Shown in pieces: positions 1 through 8,722 of a stretch of 64,000 nt of DNA (positions are counted from its first letter, which is position 1; each line of letters starts with the position of its first letter). The stretch comes from Sulfurirhabdus autotrophica (GTDB taxonomy: Bacteria > Pseudomonadota > Gammaproteobacteria > Burkholderiales > SMCO01). The notes under the pieces are model-generated. The model was not told where the DNA came from. It made no database searches and worked only from the letters and a program-made list of their open reading frames with translations. A program made the translations under genes and the position numbers. The stretch covers positions 45,910-109,909 of the forward strand of contig NZ_SMCO01000012.1 of NCBI RefSeq assembly GCF_004346685.1. Reading direction: 5' to 3'.

Positions 1-1
1 T

Positions 2-484
2 ACAGGCAGCGTGATACCAAAATTCCGTGAGCAAATTGCAAATGGAGGACCTATTACCGTGACTGACCCCGAAATAACCCGCTACTTCATGTCTATTCCT
101 GAGGCTGCGCAACTGGTATTGCAGGCAGGTTCAATGGGTAAGGGCGGTGAAGTATTTGTCATGGATATGGGTGAGCCGGTTCGTATTGTTGAACTGGCAA
201 AAGACATGATCAGATTGTCTGGATTTAATGAGGAAGATATAAAAATAGTCTTTACTGGATTAAGGCCCGGTGAAAAGCTGTATGAGGAATTACTTGCTGA
301 TGACGAGCATACGTTACCTACGCCTCATCCAAAATTGAGAATCGCAAAAGCCCGTGAAGCAGATTTGAAGTGGCTTGAGAAATTGGTAACGTATTTGTCT
401 GAAAGCCCCATTTTGAAAGATGAAGACGTCAGGCGAGACTTAAAAGAGTGGGTGCCAGAGTATTCATGTAGTAATGGTAAATAG
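2..484 (+). CDS. Polysaccharide biosynthesis CapD/WbpM-type nucleotide-sugar dehydratase, C-terminal part
   Basis: Only the last 160 or so codons are inside the window. The reading frame is open to the left edge, so the GTG at 11 is internal and not the start. The visible part begins with [12 protein letters not shown], followed by [19 protein letters not shown] and [14 protein letters not shown], then [12 protein letters not shown]. These are typical of the C-terminal half of membrane-linked CapD/WbpM/FlaA1-like short-chain dehydrogenases, which make 4-keto-6-deoxy UDP-sugars for surface polysaccharides. The catalytic and NAD-binding half lies outside the window, so the exact reaction cannot be stated. 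It converges on the glycosyltransferase operon at 540-3844. Confidence 0.85.
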   Translation, partial: TGSVIPKFREQIANGGPITVTDPEITRYFMSIPEAAQLVLQAGSMGKGGEVFVMDMGEPVRIVELAKDMIRLSGFNEEDIKIVFTGLRPGEKLYEELLADDEHTLPTPHPKLRIAKAREADLKWLEKLVTYLSESPILKDEDVRRDLKEWVPEYSCSNGK

Positions 485-539
485 TGCTCTTCATCAAAAA
501 GCAAGTTTTCGCTGAGGAGTTAAGCTTACTTTGAATGGT

Positions 540-1595
540 TTATAAGTTGGATTTTTGAAGTAACGCGTCAAATTGTTTTAAAGCAATATCTGGGCTGATA
601 TCTTCTACATTAAAGCTTTCAGGCTGCAACGCAATATAGGGCACTCCCCACGGATGCCATCTTTTCTGGTTGGATTTTCCAAAGAAGCAAAGAATAGGTT
701 TGCCAAGTCCTGCCGCCAGATGCATGGCTCCGCCATCGCTACAAATAACGGAGTCACATAGAGATAATGCGGCAATGAGCTCTTCGAGTTTGCTTGTGGG
801 GTAGGCGAGGATCGGTAAGCTGTTTAATTGTGCCCTGATTTCTTGTGCTTTAGTATCATCACCAGGATGCATCGGGTTGGTTTCGTCGCCGGGTGACCAT
901 AATAAAATAAATCCAGATTGGTGCCTTGTATGTAATTCTGAAATCAATTCAACGAAATAAGCGCTAGGCCATCTCTGGCTGGGTTTTCTGGCACTGATGT
1001 GGATGCCGATCAGCATTTTTGTTTCAGAGAGCCATTGCTGATTTTTGAGCAAGGATTGTGCTTGATCTGTTTCCACTGGAGGAGGCGTAATACGTAGTTG
1101 AGGTGGGGGTGGCAGTATGCCTAATGGAGTCAGGAGATTAAAAACGTCTTCTGCTTCATGTATGTCTTCCTGGAAGATATAGGGGATGGGCGTATCGATT
1201 TCAATGTGTTGCTCTGTTTGGCTGTGGGAAACAAAGCCAATAATATGTTTTGGCCTAACCATGCGTGCCAATTTAAGAGAGCGTGGCTGAAAATCGGGTG
1301 CTGCTAAAATAACATAATCAAAATGCTGTTTTCTGAGTTTAAAAATAAGTCGAATACGATCCCAATACACGCGGAGAGTAGACTGACCTTTAGCGCGATG
1401 TTTGGCCTTTGTATAAGCAAAGACATCATCAATATCCGGATTGTTTTGCAAGACGGGTAGGTTATAGCTATTTACCAGCGCAGCAATATACGCTTTGGGA
1501 AAATGAGCGCGCAAAGCAAGAAACATGGGTGTGGTGCAAACCAGATCACCAATATTGTCTCGACGGATAACAAGGATTTTTAGCGATGTGCTCAT
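540..1595 (-). CDS. GT9 heptosyltransferase-like glycosyltransferase
   Basis: This 351-residue protein has the glycosyltransferase family 9 layout (ADP-heptose:LPS heptosyltransferase type). The N-terminal motif ILVIRRDNIGDLVCTTPM is the family hallmark, and the donor-site motif SDGGAMHLAAGLGKPILCFFG lies at about residues 286-306. The enzyme probably works on the inner face of the cytoplasmic membrane, adding a heptose or similar sugar to a lipid-linked acceptor. Its ATG overlaps the stop of the upstream gene by four bases, which points to translational coupling in a three-gene operon with the CgeB-like transferase and the ligase-like gene. The family is clear, but the sugar and acceptor are not. 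Confidence 0.88.
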   Translation of the reverse strand: MSTSLKILVIRRDNIGDLVCTTPMFLALRAHFPKAYIAALVNSYNLPVLQNNPDIDDVFAYTKAKHRAKGQSTLRVYWDRIRLIFKLRKQHFDYVILAAPDFQPRSLKLARMVRPKHIIGFVSHSQTEQHIEIDTPIPYIFQEDIHEAEDVFNLLTPLGILPPPPQLRITPPPVETDQAQSLLKNQQWLSETKMLIGIHISARKPSQRWPSAYFVELISELHTRHQSGFILLWSPGDETNPMHPGDDTKAQEIRAQLNSLPILAYPTSKLEELIAALSLCDSVICSDGGAMHLAAGLGKPILCFFGKSNQKRWHPWGVPYIALQPESFNVEDISPDIALKQFDALLQKSNL

Positions 1596-2578
1596 GACAG
1601 ATAGCTCAGCATAAGTTGGGCTCTTGCAATATAGGAATGATGCTGTAGAAAATATTGATTTCCTTGCTTTGCAATTAATTGCCTTTCCTCTTCATGAGCC
1701 AGAAAGTAGTTGATTTTGGTTCTGAGTTCTTCAACGTTTCGCCAACAGGCGATATGTTTATCTTCAGTGTAGGCATCATCTATTTCTGCAACCCAGTCTG
1801 TCAGCAAGAATCCACCCGCAGCAGGAACCTCAAAAAGCCTCAGGTTCATGGCCGAGCCTTGTCCGAACCAGTTATGAATATTGAGATTGATTTTTGTCTG
1901 ATTAAATATTTCGTTAGTCTTCTTACCAAATGCTTCGGGGTAAACACAGGATTTTCTTAACTGGGCTTTATGCCATCCAGGCCCATAAACCCGTAAATCA
2001 AAATCTTGTAATTGCTGGACAATGCTTTCCCGATAAGGGGAGTGTGTGCCAACAAAAATGATATCTGCCAAGCTTGTGGAATGCGGCAGAGGATAAAAGG
2101 TATGTGTATCAGCAGCTGAGGGCAGGTGCTGAATTCGGGTAACACCTTCTGTTTTATACAGCGCTACAGAGGAAGCATCGTTGGTAAAATAATAGTGATA
2201 AAAAGGCGCATTGATAATTGAGCGCTTGTGATCAAGTGGATCATCAATCCAGTAACCGATAGTAGTGACACCAAGTGCGTTTATTTGCTGAATGGTTTCA
2301 GGGAATAATTGAACACCTTTAACACAGAGAAACAAGTCAGGTTTTTGCTGTTTGATAACATTGATTAACTGGTCATTGATATATTGCTCCTGCCGCTGTT
2401 GCCAACCTTTTGCCCTTAAGGCGCGAGGCAAATAGCGTTCTAGCGGAGGTTTGATATCATAATCAAAATAGGTGACCTGATGGCCTAATGCTGAAAATGC
2501 TTGGCCAAGGTTCAACCCAACTTTTGTGCGGCCAATTTTTGTGGGTGTGGCAATGACAAAATTCAGCGATTTGGTCAT
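1592..2578 (-). CDS. CgeB-like glycosyltransferase
   Basis: This 328-residue protein resembles the CgeB / glycosyl transferase group 1-like family. The N-terminal Rossmann half contains TKIGRTKVGLNLGQAFSAL and a GHQVTYFDYD strand. The C-terminal half carries LRLFEVPAAGGFLLTD at about residues 246-261, the segment that usually binds the nucleotide-sugar donor in this group. There is no signal peptide or membrane segment, so it should act in the cytoplasm on a nascent glycan. It lies 9 bp after the ligase-like gene and overlaps the GT9 gene by 4 bp. Substrate unknown. Confidence 0.75.
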   Translation of the reverse strand: MTKSLNFVIATPTKIGRTKVGLNLGQAFSALGHQVTYFDYDIKPPLERYLPRALRAKGWQQRQEQYINDQLINVIKQQKPDLFLCVKGVQLFPETIQQINALGVTTIGYWIDDPLDHKRSIINAPFYHYYFTNDASSVALYKTEGVTRIQHLPSAADTHTFYPLPHSTSLADIIFVGTHSPYRESIVQQLQDFDLRVYGPGWHKAQLRKSCVYPEAFGKKTNEIFNQTKINLNIHNWFGQGSAMNLRLFEVPAAGGFLLTDWVAEIDDAYTEDKHIACWRNVEELRTKINYFLAHEEERQLIAKQGNQYFLQHHSYIARAQLMLSYLS

Positions 2579-2587
2579 CAGATACTC

Positions 2588-3844
2588 TTATTTCGCTGTT
2601 GTAGTAGTGGATACGTTTTGTTTTTTGAGATGCAAATAGGCAAGCCACATACCAAGCAATGTGGCACTTAAAATACCATGTTCGTGATGCAGTGTGGTAT
2701 TGACAAAACCTACACCAACGTTGACAAGCCACGCTGATAAACTGGACCCCCAAAGCGCCCATTCAATATCCTCATCCTGTATTTTCGGGCGAAAGCGTAT
2801 TAAAGTATAGAGCCACGACAACAGAATGGTGACTAAGACTGACAAACCAATGGCACCCCGTTCAGCCAAGGCAGTGAAAAAGAGACTATGGCCATGCGCG
2901 CTGCCTAAATAATAAGAAGGGTCAAAAGGTTTGCCCGATGCTTCAACCCAGGTTTGAACCTTTTCCATGCTAATTTGGTTGTAGTTGTGCATACCCACGC
3001 CAAATAATGGAAACTCTTTCCAGGCAACGATGGCGCTATGCCAAATCTGATCACGGCCCGTGAGTAGCCGGTTTTCTTTGGCAACAGCTTCTTGTTTCTT
3101 TACCACATCAATTTTGGCAAAGTAAGCACCTGCAACAACGCACATGATACCGACAAGAAGCAAGATACCGGATTTGCCTGAACGCTTTACCCAGGCAATT
3201 CCGAGGATGATTGCAAACACGATTGCCATTGCGACCGCTGCACGACTAGCGCTAATCAATACGGCCACTGCAAACAGCACTATGCAGAGTGTGCCTAATA
3301 GCCGCCCTATGATACCCAGTTTTTTCCAGAGGGCTAATGTATACGATAAAGCAACACCAAAGCTGATCGCCATATAAATTGCGCTGTGGTTAACATGTCC
3401 AACCGAGTTCAGTTCCAACAGTTGTCTAGTGTGCGATACATAGAGTGCCCAGAAGGCATAGGTTAGTGCTATCAGTGTGGATGTAATTACAGTGAATCCT
3501 AACCACATCAGCTCATTACGTTGATAACCGCTGCGCTTGATGAGCCATAAGATGGAGCCGTAACGAAGAATGTCATTCGCACCGCCCCATTCACTACTGT
3601 GCATACCGGCAAAGGCAGAAATAACATACCCGGAAACAATCCAGGTGAAAATAAGACTATCCCAGATGTCCCACTGACCGCCAAAATTTTTGTCTTTGAA
3701 GCGATTGAACAACCAAGTAATGCAATATGCAAGCCAAAATATATTTTTAGGTGCCTCAAGGAGCGGAACTGCGATAATTAAACCGATAAGCAATACGACT
3801 TCAATTAAATATTTTGAGGTGAGTTTTGTGACTATGCTGGTCAT
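2588..3844 (-). CDS. O-antigen ligase/polymerase family membrane protein
   Basis: This protein of 418 residues has about ten strongly hydrophobic segments spread over its length and a larger soluble loop near residues 255-325. That loop ends in GSAHGHSLFFTALAERGAIG, a pattern typical of the Wzy_C / WaaL family, where a conserved His in the periplasmic loop is followed by a transmembrane helix. Family members either join undecaprenyl-linked O-antigen to lipid A-core or polymerise repeat units. Sequence alone does not separate ligase from polymerase. It is the first gene of a minus-strand operon with two glycosyltransferases, which fits LPS or exopolysaccharide assembly. A TATAAT hexamer on the minus strand at 3880-3885 may be its -10 box, although I see no good -35. 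Confidence 0.8.
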   Translation of the reverse strand: MTSIVTKLTSKYLIEVVLLIGLIIAVPLLEAPKNIFWLAYCITWLFNRFKDKNFGGQWDIWDSLIFTWIVSGYVISAFAGMHSSEWGGANDILRYGSILWLIKRSGYQRNELMWLGFTVITSTLIALTYAFWALYVSHTRQLLELNSVGHVNHSAIYMAISFGVALSYTLALWKKLGIIGRLLGTLCIVLFAVAVLISASRAAVAMAIVFAIILGIAWVKRSGKSGILLLVGIMCVVAGAYFAKIDVVKKQEAVAKENRLLTGRDQIWHSAIVAWKEFPLFGVGMHNYNQISMEKVQTWVEASGKPFDPSYYLGSAHGHSLFFTALAERGAIGLSVLVTILLSWLYTLIRFRPKIQDEDIEWALWGSSLSAWLVNVGVGFVNTTLHHEHGILSATLLGMWLAYLHLKKQNVSTTTTAK

Positions 3845-3951
3845 AGAAAGTTAAGGGCTAATAAGTGAAAAACTGTACAATTATACAGGTTTTCAGTGAG
3901 ACGAGCGTTTCCGCTACAGATAATGCAGGGAAGAAAGGCGTTTAATAATTT

Positions 3952-4869
3952 ATGAGTATTCGTGACAAAATCAGGGCGTTGCGCCTTTATTATAAATCAG
4001 TTCGAGCTATCAGCCAGGTGCTATCCCCTAATTGGCACATTTTGACTTTCCCCTTTTTTGGTAAAGGTGAGTTTGTTAGTCATAGCGAGGGTAAGGTTTT
4101 TTCGGTACCTAAAAAATATTGGCAAATGTTGCCATCAGCAGCAAGAATGATCGAAGTTGGTGCTTACCCATATTGGAAGGATGATGTATTGCATGTGGCT
4201 TTCCAAGGTTCTGAATTTACTGCACCACCTATGGATAAATCTCTTGGAGGTACGCTTAAGGAAATCTTTCTTGATAATGTCTATAAGCTTGATGAGATGG
4301 ATTTGAATGGTAAGGTCGTACTCGATGTGGGTGCTTATGTGGGAGATTCGGCTATTGCATTCGCAAAGCAAGGCGCAATGGTCCATGCATTTGAGCCGTT
4401 GCCTATTCTTCAAACGTACTTGAAGGAAAATATTCGACTTAATAACTTGGGAAATCAGATTGAGATTCACCCCGTTGGTTTATCGGATAAAAATGAAGTC
4501 ATTACCATCAACGCTACTACTTGTGGATTTGCGGGTGCCACAGTACTTGATAGTACTGAAAAAAGCGCAAAAGGAGAAAGAGTCTTACAGAACCTGCAAT
4601 TGGTTAATGCAGTTGAATATCTCCACAAAAGCGGAATTGGAAAAGTATATTTCCTGAAACTGGATTGTGAAGGTTGTGAGTACGCGTTATTCCAGAATGT
4701 GCCATTTTGGGAAATGATAAAGCCGGAAATCATTATGATGGAATTTCATCGTGGTGGTGCCGTGTTGGCTTCCAAGCTTGAAGAATGGGGCTACCAAGTG
4801 GACCCGTATGAAAAAGGCCAAGTAGGGTATATCTACGCAAGATTCCAACATGAAAATTCTGATTCTTAA
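3952..4869 (+). CDS. FkbM family methyltransferase
   Basis: The 305-residue product has a class I SAM-dependent methyltransferase fold. Motif I is VVLDVGAYVGDSAIAFAKQG at about residues 122-141, followed by the acidic strand-2 end in VHAFEPLPILQTYLKENIRL and later KLDCEGCEYALF. These match the FkbM family, which O-methylates sugars or other hydroxyl groups and is common in polysaccharide loci. It is transcribed away from the ligase-like operon and overlaps the following GT9 gene by 20 bp. The likely role is capping or decorating a surface glycan, but the acceptor is unknown. The nearest Shine-Dalgarno-like bases (AAGGCG) lie rather far upstream of the ATG. Confidence 0.82.
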   Translation: MSIRDKIRALRLYYKSVRAISQVLSPNWHILTFPFFGKGEFVSHSEGKVFSVPKKYWQMLPSAARMIEVGAYPYWKDDVLHVAFQGSEFTAPPMDKSLGGTLKEIFLDNVYKLDEMDLNGKVVLDVGAYVGDSAIAFAKQGAMVHAFEPLPILQTYLKENIRLNNLGNQIEIHPVGLSDKNEVITINATTCGFAGATVLDSTEKSAKGERVLQNLQLVNAVEYLHKSGIGKVYFLKLDCEGCEYALFQNVPFWEMIKPEIIMMEFHRGGAVLASKLEEWGYQVDPYEKGQVGYIYARFQHENSDS

Positions 4870-5866
4870 GCGCGATAAAATAGGGGATTTGTTACTGACA
4901 ACACCCATGTTAAGTCATTTGCGCCAATCTTTGCCGAACGCTGAGATTCATTTGCTCGCGAACAACTACAATGCTTGGGTCGTAGCAGAAAATACCGATA
5001 TTGATCAGTTGTGGATATATCGCAGAGCTAAATCAGGACGAAAAATTGATTTTGGAGCGGTCATTCACCAGATATGGCAACAGCTTCAATTGCGATTTCA
5101 ACGTTTTGATGTGGCAATTGTAGCTGGAGGGGAATTTTCCCCTCGTGCGGTTAAACGTGCGTTGAGCATTCACGCCAAGCGTACGATAACCTATTGTGAT
5201 GAGAGCGCTGTTTGCGCTCGTGTATCTGACCCTTTACCTGCGCCTGCAGGCGAGCATGAATCTGATCGCATGTTGAATTTGCTGTTGCCACTTCAAATCA
5301 GGTTGCATGAGCAGGTGATAAACCCGACATTTAACCTTCCGGCTCAGTGGCAGTTATTTGCCGAAAATTGGTTGTTTGGGCGACATATATCCCCCAGAAA
5401 ATATATTGTGATCGGGTTGGGTGCTCGTCGGGCAAAAAAACAACCCACTTCGGAACAGGTTTTTCACTGGGCAGCATATTTTAAAGAGCACTTTCAGTTG
5501 GATACATTATTCATGTGGACGCCTGGTAAGAGTGATAACCCGTTGTACCCGGGGGATGATGAGGTGGCTCAGCCGGTGCTTGATGCAGCAGTACCTTATA
5601 TTTATCCATTCCGGGGCGCTTTGATGCCAGCATTGGGATTGATCTGGAACGCGCGTACCTCTATTTTCCCCGATAGCGGGCTGATGCATTTTGCAGCGGC
5701 GAGCCCGGGCGGTGTACTTGGATTATTTGCCGAAACGGATGTGTCTCCATCCCCGGTCCAATGGGGGCCGCGTGGCGCTAAAGTCGCATTTCTGGAAGCA
5801 ACTAAAAGTGTAGCAGAAATAGGTGATCAGATGATTTATGACAAGCTCGAATCGTTACTTGCCTGA
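4850..5866 (+). CDS. GT9 heptosyltransferase-like glycosyltransferase
   Basis: This is a 338-residue GT9 family member. It opens with MKILILKRDKIGDLLLTTPM, the canonical N-terminal motif, and has FPDSGLMHFAAASPGGVLGLF at the donor site late in the chain. The start is fixed by this motif and lies inside the last codons of the FkbM gene (20 bp overlap), so the two are probably translated together. Its donor-site motif is looser than in the other GT9 copies here (SGLMH in place of the usual GxxH context), so sugar specificity may differ. Its end overlaps the convergent DUF4254 gene by 12 bp. Confidence 0.85.
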   Translation: MKILILKRDKIGDLLLTTPMLSHLRQSLPNAEIHLLANNYNAWVVAENTDIDQLWIYRRAKSGRKIDFGAVIHQIWQQLQLRFQRFDVAIVAGGEFSPRAVKRALSIHAKRTITYCDESAVCARVSDPLPAPAGEHESDRMLNLLLPLQIRLHEQVINPTFNLPAQWQLFAENWLFGRHISPRKYIVIGLGARRAKKQPTSEQVFHWAAYFKEHFQLDTLFMWTPGKSDNPLYPGDDEVAQPVLDAAVPYIYPFRGALMPALGLIWNARTSIFPDSGLMHFAAASPGGVLGLFAETDVSPSPVQWGPRGAKVAFLEATKSVAEIGDQMIYDKLESLLA

Positions 5867-6472
5867 GTTATTTTTTTCCTGGTACATGCTGGGATTGAGA
5901 TTCGGATCGTTGTACATTTTGAACTGCCTGTAAATTTTAAAATACGCTTGCCCTTGAGATGCAGATTCGAGCAGTGTATCCAGACATGACTGCAAATCGG
6001 TTCGTTGTTCAAGCAGTTTTGCGAGTTTCGCAGAGCAAGTTTCAATGTGATTAATATCTACATCCGTACGCTGGGTTTGGAATCTCATGTGGTGAATTTT
6101 TAAACTTAGTATTGAAAGCCGATCCATCATAGCGCCAGCTGTTTCACTGTTTAATTTCGCATTGTTCTGAAGAGTGACGTTCGAGAGAGTATGCAGCAGG
6201 GCTTCATCCATACCTTCAATGGCATCATTGCGTTTCTGGTTATAACCATCAATTGCACGCTTATTAGCGGCTATCTCGCTGTCAGGGACATTCTTGCGTC
6301 TTGCGAGATCTTCTTCATTCCACAACAGGCAATTAAAGCGGTGATTCAGTTCGATAGCTTGCCATACCCCGGAATCAAATTTTGCTGGGGACTGCTTAGG
6401 CCATTCTGGATTGGCGAGGCAAGTGTCGTGAAATGCGCCGAGATCAATTGCGGAAACGTTCATATCATTCAT
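5855..6472 (-). CDS. DUF4254 domain protein of LPS locus
   Basis: This 205-residue protein looks like DUF4254, recognised from the helical pattern around NHRFNCLLWNEEDLARR, then IAANKRAIDGYNQKRNDAIE about 35 residues later. It is predicted to be soluble and mostly alpha-helical with no signal peptide. I know the family as a frequent neighbour of heptosyltransferases, but no biochemical function is established to my knowledge. Here it is the last gene of a minus-strand run that begins with a WaaQ-like gene at 12810, and it follows a GT9 gene by 26 bp. That context suggests a role in LPS core or related glycan assembly. Confidence 0.72.
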   Translation of the reverse strand: MNDMNVSAIDLGAFHDTCLANPEWPKQSPAKFDSGVWQAIELNHRFNCLLWNEEDLARRKNVPDSEIAANKRAIDGYNQKRNDAIEGMDEALLHTLSNVTLQNNAKLNSETAGAMMDRLSILSLKIHHMRFQTQRTDVDINHIETCSAKLAKLLEQRTDLQSCLDTLLESASQGQAYFKIYRQFKMYNDPNLNPSMYQEKNNSGK

Positions 6473-6498
6473 TTTTTACTCTATATTCTGTTTTATCT

Positions 6499-7611
6499 TT
6501 ATTGGGTTGAGCCAAGAATCTCTGTTATTAGATTCGTGACATCAGGTAACGTAATAGCATGCATGCATTGAGGGGTATTGCATTCCTTCGTGCTCCTGCC
6601 ACATCGCCTGACCCATGAAATTTCTCGTCTGAAAAGTTTTTGTTGGTTGCGGCAGGGAAAATCTTCGATAGTTACCGCATGGTAAGGACTATTCGACCAA
6701 AATTCGCCTTTTCCACAAATGACGTCTGAGCCAGGGCCAAAGAGGGTGATAGTGGGTGCATTAACGAGCCTGCCCAGATGCGCGATGCCAGTATCAGGGC
6801 ACACTAGCAATGCAGCATTTTTAATCAGATGCCACATTTGCGGAAGCGTAAGCTGACCAGCACAGGAAGGAAATTTTTGTTCAGGGTCAATGGTGGCAAT
6901 GTATTTTTCCTCTCCTTTGCCACCGCTCCAGATTACTTGGTAGCCTCGGTTGGACAAATATTCTGCCAGAGCTAACCACTTGGTATTATCCCAATGCTTG
7001 AGGGGGCTGCTAGCACCTACATGCAACACACAATAAGGCCTATTGGGTAACTGGAATGGAGTGTATGCAGGCGATGGCCAATCAGCTGGGCGATATGCTT
7101 CCGGTGGTTTCCCTGGCATTAAGGCAGCTACCATGTCTCCCCATGTGGCGGGTAAGTCTGGATAAGGAATCAGGGTATCAACTGCCCAGTTCTTATAGGC
7201 AGGATGGTCAGCAGCGTGCGCAATCACCCATTTTGCACCAAGGGCGCGTGCAAGCCAACTGTGGCGATTGTCCCCGGGCACTATCGCCAGGTCAAATCCC
7301 CGTAAGGCGAATAATATCTGAAAGGTGGCAGGATCACGGGGATCAAACGGTATGGCTTTAACGCCATAGGGTTGTTTCTCGTACAGAGGAGCAATGGCTT
7401 TTGGTGTGGCCATAATGATTTCTGCTGCAGGATATTGCTCACGAAGTTTGGCCAGTAACGGTGTGAGCATAAGGGTGTCGCCCAGCAATAAGTGGTGGGC
7501 TATTAATATCCGTTTGGGTTCGGTAGGCGATTTGCGCCTGCCAAGCGTTGCAAAACTATTCCATAACGCGAGGGTAATGATTTTAACGCGGGAGGAAAAA
7601 CGGCTAGCCAT
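6499..7611 (-). CDS. GT9 heptosyltransferase-like glycosyltransferase
   Basis: This 370-residue GT9 protein has about 30 extra basic residues before its first strand. The N-terminal family motif is present in the variant form RILIAHHLLLGDTLMLTPLL, and the donor-site motif is CPDTGIAHLGRLVNAPTITL near residue 270. The His-His pair in the first motif replaces the usual Arg/Lys-x-x-x-Ile-Gly pattern, so this may be a specialised branch. The C-terminus carries several Cys residues (FPCRNQQ, RRCGRSTKECNTPQC). Its start overlaps the end of the GT4 gene upstream by 8 bp, and DUF4254 follows, so it belongs to the long minus-strand glycan operon. Confidence 0.83.
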   Translation of the reverse strand: MASRFSSRVKIITLALWNSFATLGRRKSPTEPKRILIAHHLLLGDTLMLTPLLAKLREQYPAAEIIMATPKAIAPLYEKQPYGVKAIPFDPRDPATFQILFALRGFDLAIVPGDNRHSWLARALGAKWVIAHAADHPAYKNWAVDTLIPYPDLPATWGDMVAALMPGKPPEAYRPADWPSPAYTPFQLPNRPYCVLHVGASSPLKHWDNTKWLALAEYLSNRGYQVIWSGGKGEEKYIATIDPEQKFPSCAGQLTLPQMWHLIKNAALLVCPDTGIAHLGRLVNAPTITLFGPGSDVICGKGEFWSNSPYHAVTIEDFPCRNQQKLFRREISWVRRCGRSTKECNTPQCMHAITLPDVTNLITEILGSTQ

Positions 7612-8722
7612 GGGTAGCAGCGTTGTTAAAAATCACTTCCATTTTGTCCAGCATAGCTTCGAGACCAAATTTTTCTTGTGCCCTTGCTCTGGCTGCGCTG
7701 CCTAGTACCTTACAAAGCTCAGGGTCAAGTAAAAGTCTGTTTATCGCTTCCTGCAATTGCTGTGCGTTTTTTGGTTCAACTATTAAACCCGTTTGTTCAG
7801 GCAGGATCGCCTCCAGAATACTGCCAATAGGGGTGCTGATAATAGGCAGGCCACACAACATGGCTTGTAAAATGGCTTGTGGTACGCCCTCGTTGGCGTA
7901 AGAAGGCAGTACAAAGATATCCAGTGCTTGCAACCACGGCAGGACATCTAGCTGGTTACCGGGCATAGTGACACGATCATTCAGTTTGAGTTCAGTAATT
8001 CGTGTTTGTAACGCGGCATGTTGTGGGCCATCCCCTACAATCACCAGCCTGGTATTTTGGTCGGCAAGGTGGGCGAAGGCATCCAGCAAATATTGATGGC
8101 CTTTCCAACTGCGTAAGGTTGCGATAATGCCGATAATTTTTGCGTCCTGCGGCAAATTCAGTGTTTCCCTTGCGGTTGTTTTGTCGCCTGGAACAAAATG
8201 TTCCGTATCAATACCCGTAGGGACAGATGTGATTTGCGACGGGGAATAGCCGTTTTGTTTGATCAGTTGCTCGCGCAATAGCTCCCCTGTCGTAGCAATA
8301 TGTTGTGTAGCGCTTTTGTATAGCCAGCGCGTAGAAGCGTTATCGGGAATGGGGGCTGATATATGGCGTGTTCGTACAATGGCTGCCGGGTGCGAAAGAC
8401 CAACTGAAGCAAGGGCCACTAACCAGCTGTCTGTAGAACTGTGGGTGTTGATGACGTCGGCTTTGTTGGCTTTGAGCCAACGGCGCATGGCCAGCAAACC
8501 ACTGAAATTTTTCCGGCCTATGGGTAAAGCAACCACAGGGATATTACGGGTTTTTGCTTCGGTAAAAATCTTTGCTTCGGGCGGGCACAGTAAAGTTACT
8601 TGATGACCACGCCTGATCATGCCGGCAGCTTCCGTCAGAATACGAATTTCCTGTCCACCCCAGCCGAGAGAGGCTTCGGTATGAACAATATGTATCGGAG
8701 TTTTGTTTGGAGTGCCAGTCAT
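7604..8722 (-). CDS. GT4 family glycosyltransferase
   Basis: The 372-residue protein is a GT-B fold, GT4-family glycosyltransferase. The N-terminal acceptor half starts with HIVHTEASLGWGGQEIRILT, including the glycine-rich donor loop. The C-terminal half has IVGDGPQHAALQTRI and the E-x7-E type segment PSYANEGVPQAILQAMLCGL around residues 270-290. It should transfer a sugar with retention of configuration from a nucleotide-sugar donor to a lipid-linked core. The ATG shares one base with the msbA stop codon, so the two genes are tightly coupled. The specific linkage is unknown. Confidence 0.85.
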   Translation of the reverse strand: MTGTPNKTPIHIVHTEASLGWGGQEIRILTEAAGMIRRGHQVTLLCPPEAKIFTEAKTRNIPVVALPIGRKNFSGLLAMRRWLKANKADVINTHSSTDSWLVALASVGLSHPAAIVRTRHISAPIPDNASTRWLYKSATQHIATTGELLREQLIKQNGYSPSQITSVPTGIDTEHFVPGDKTTARETLNLPQDAKIIGIIATLRSWKGHQYLLDAFAHLADQNTRLVIVGDGPQHAALQTRITELKLNDRVTMPGNQLDVLPWLQALDIFVLPSYANEGVPQAILQAMLCGLPIISTPIGSILEAILPEQTGLIVEPKNAQQLQEAINRLLLDPELCKVLGSAARARAQEKFGLEAMLDKMEVIFNNAATHG

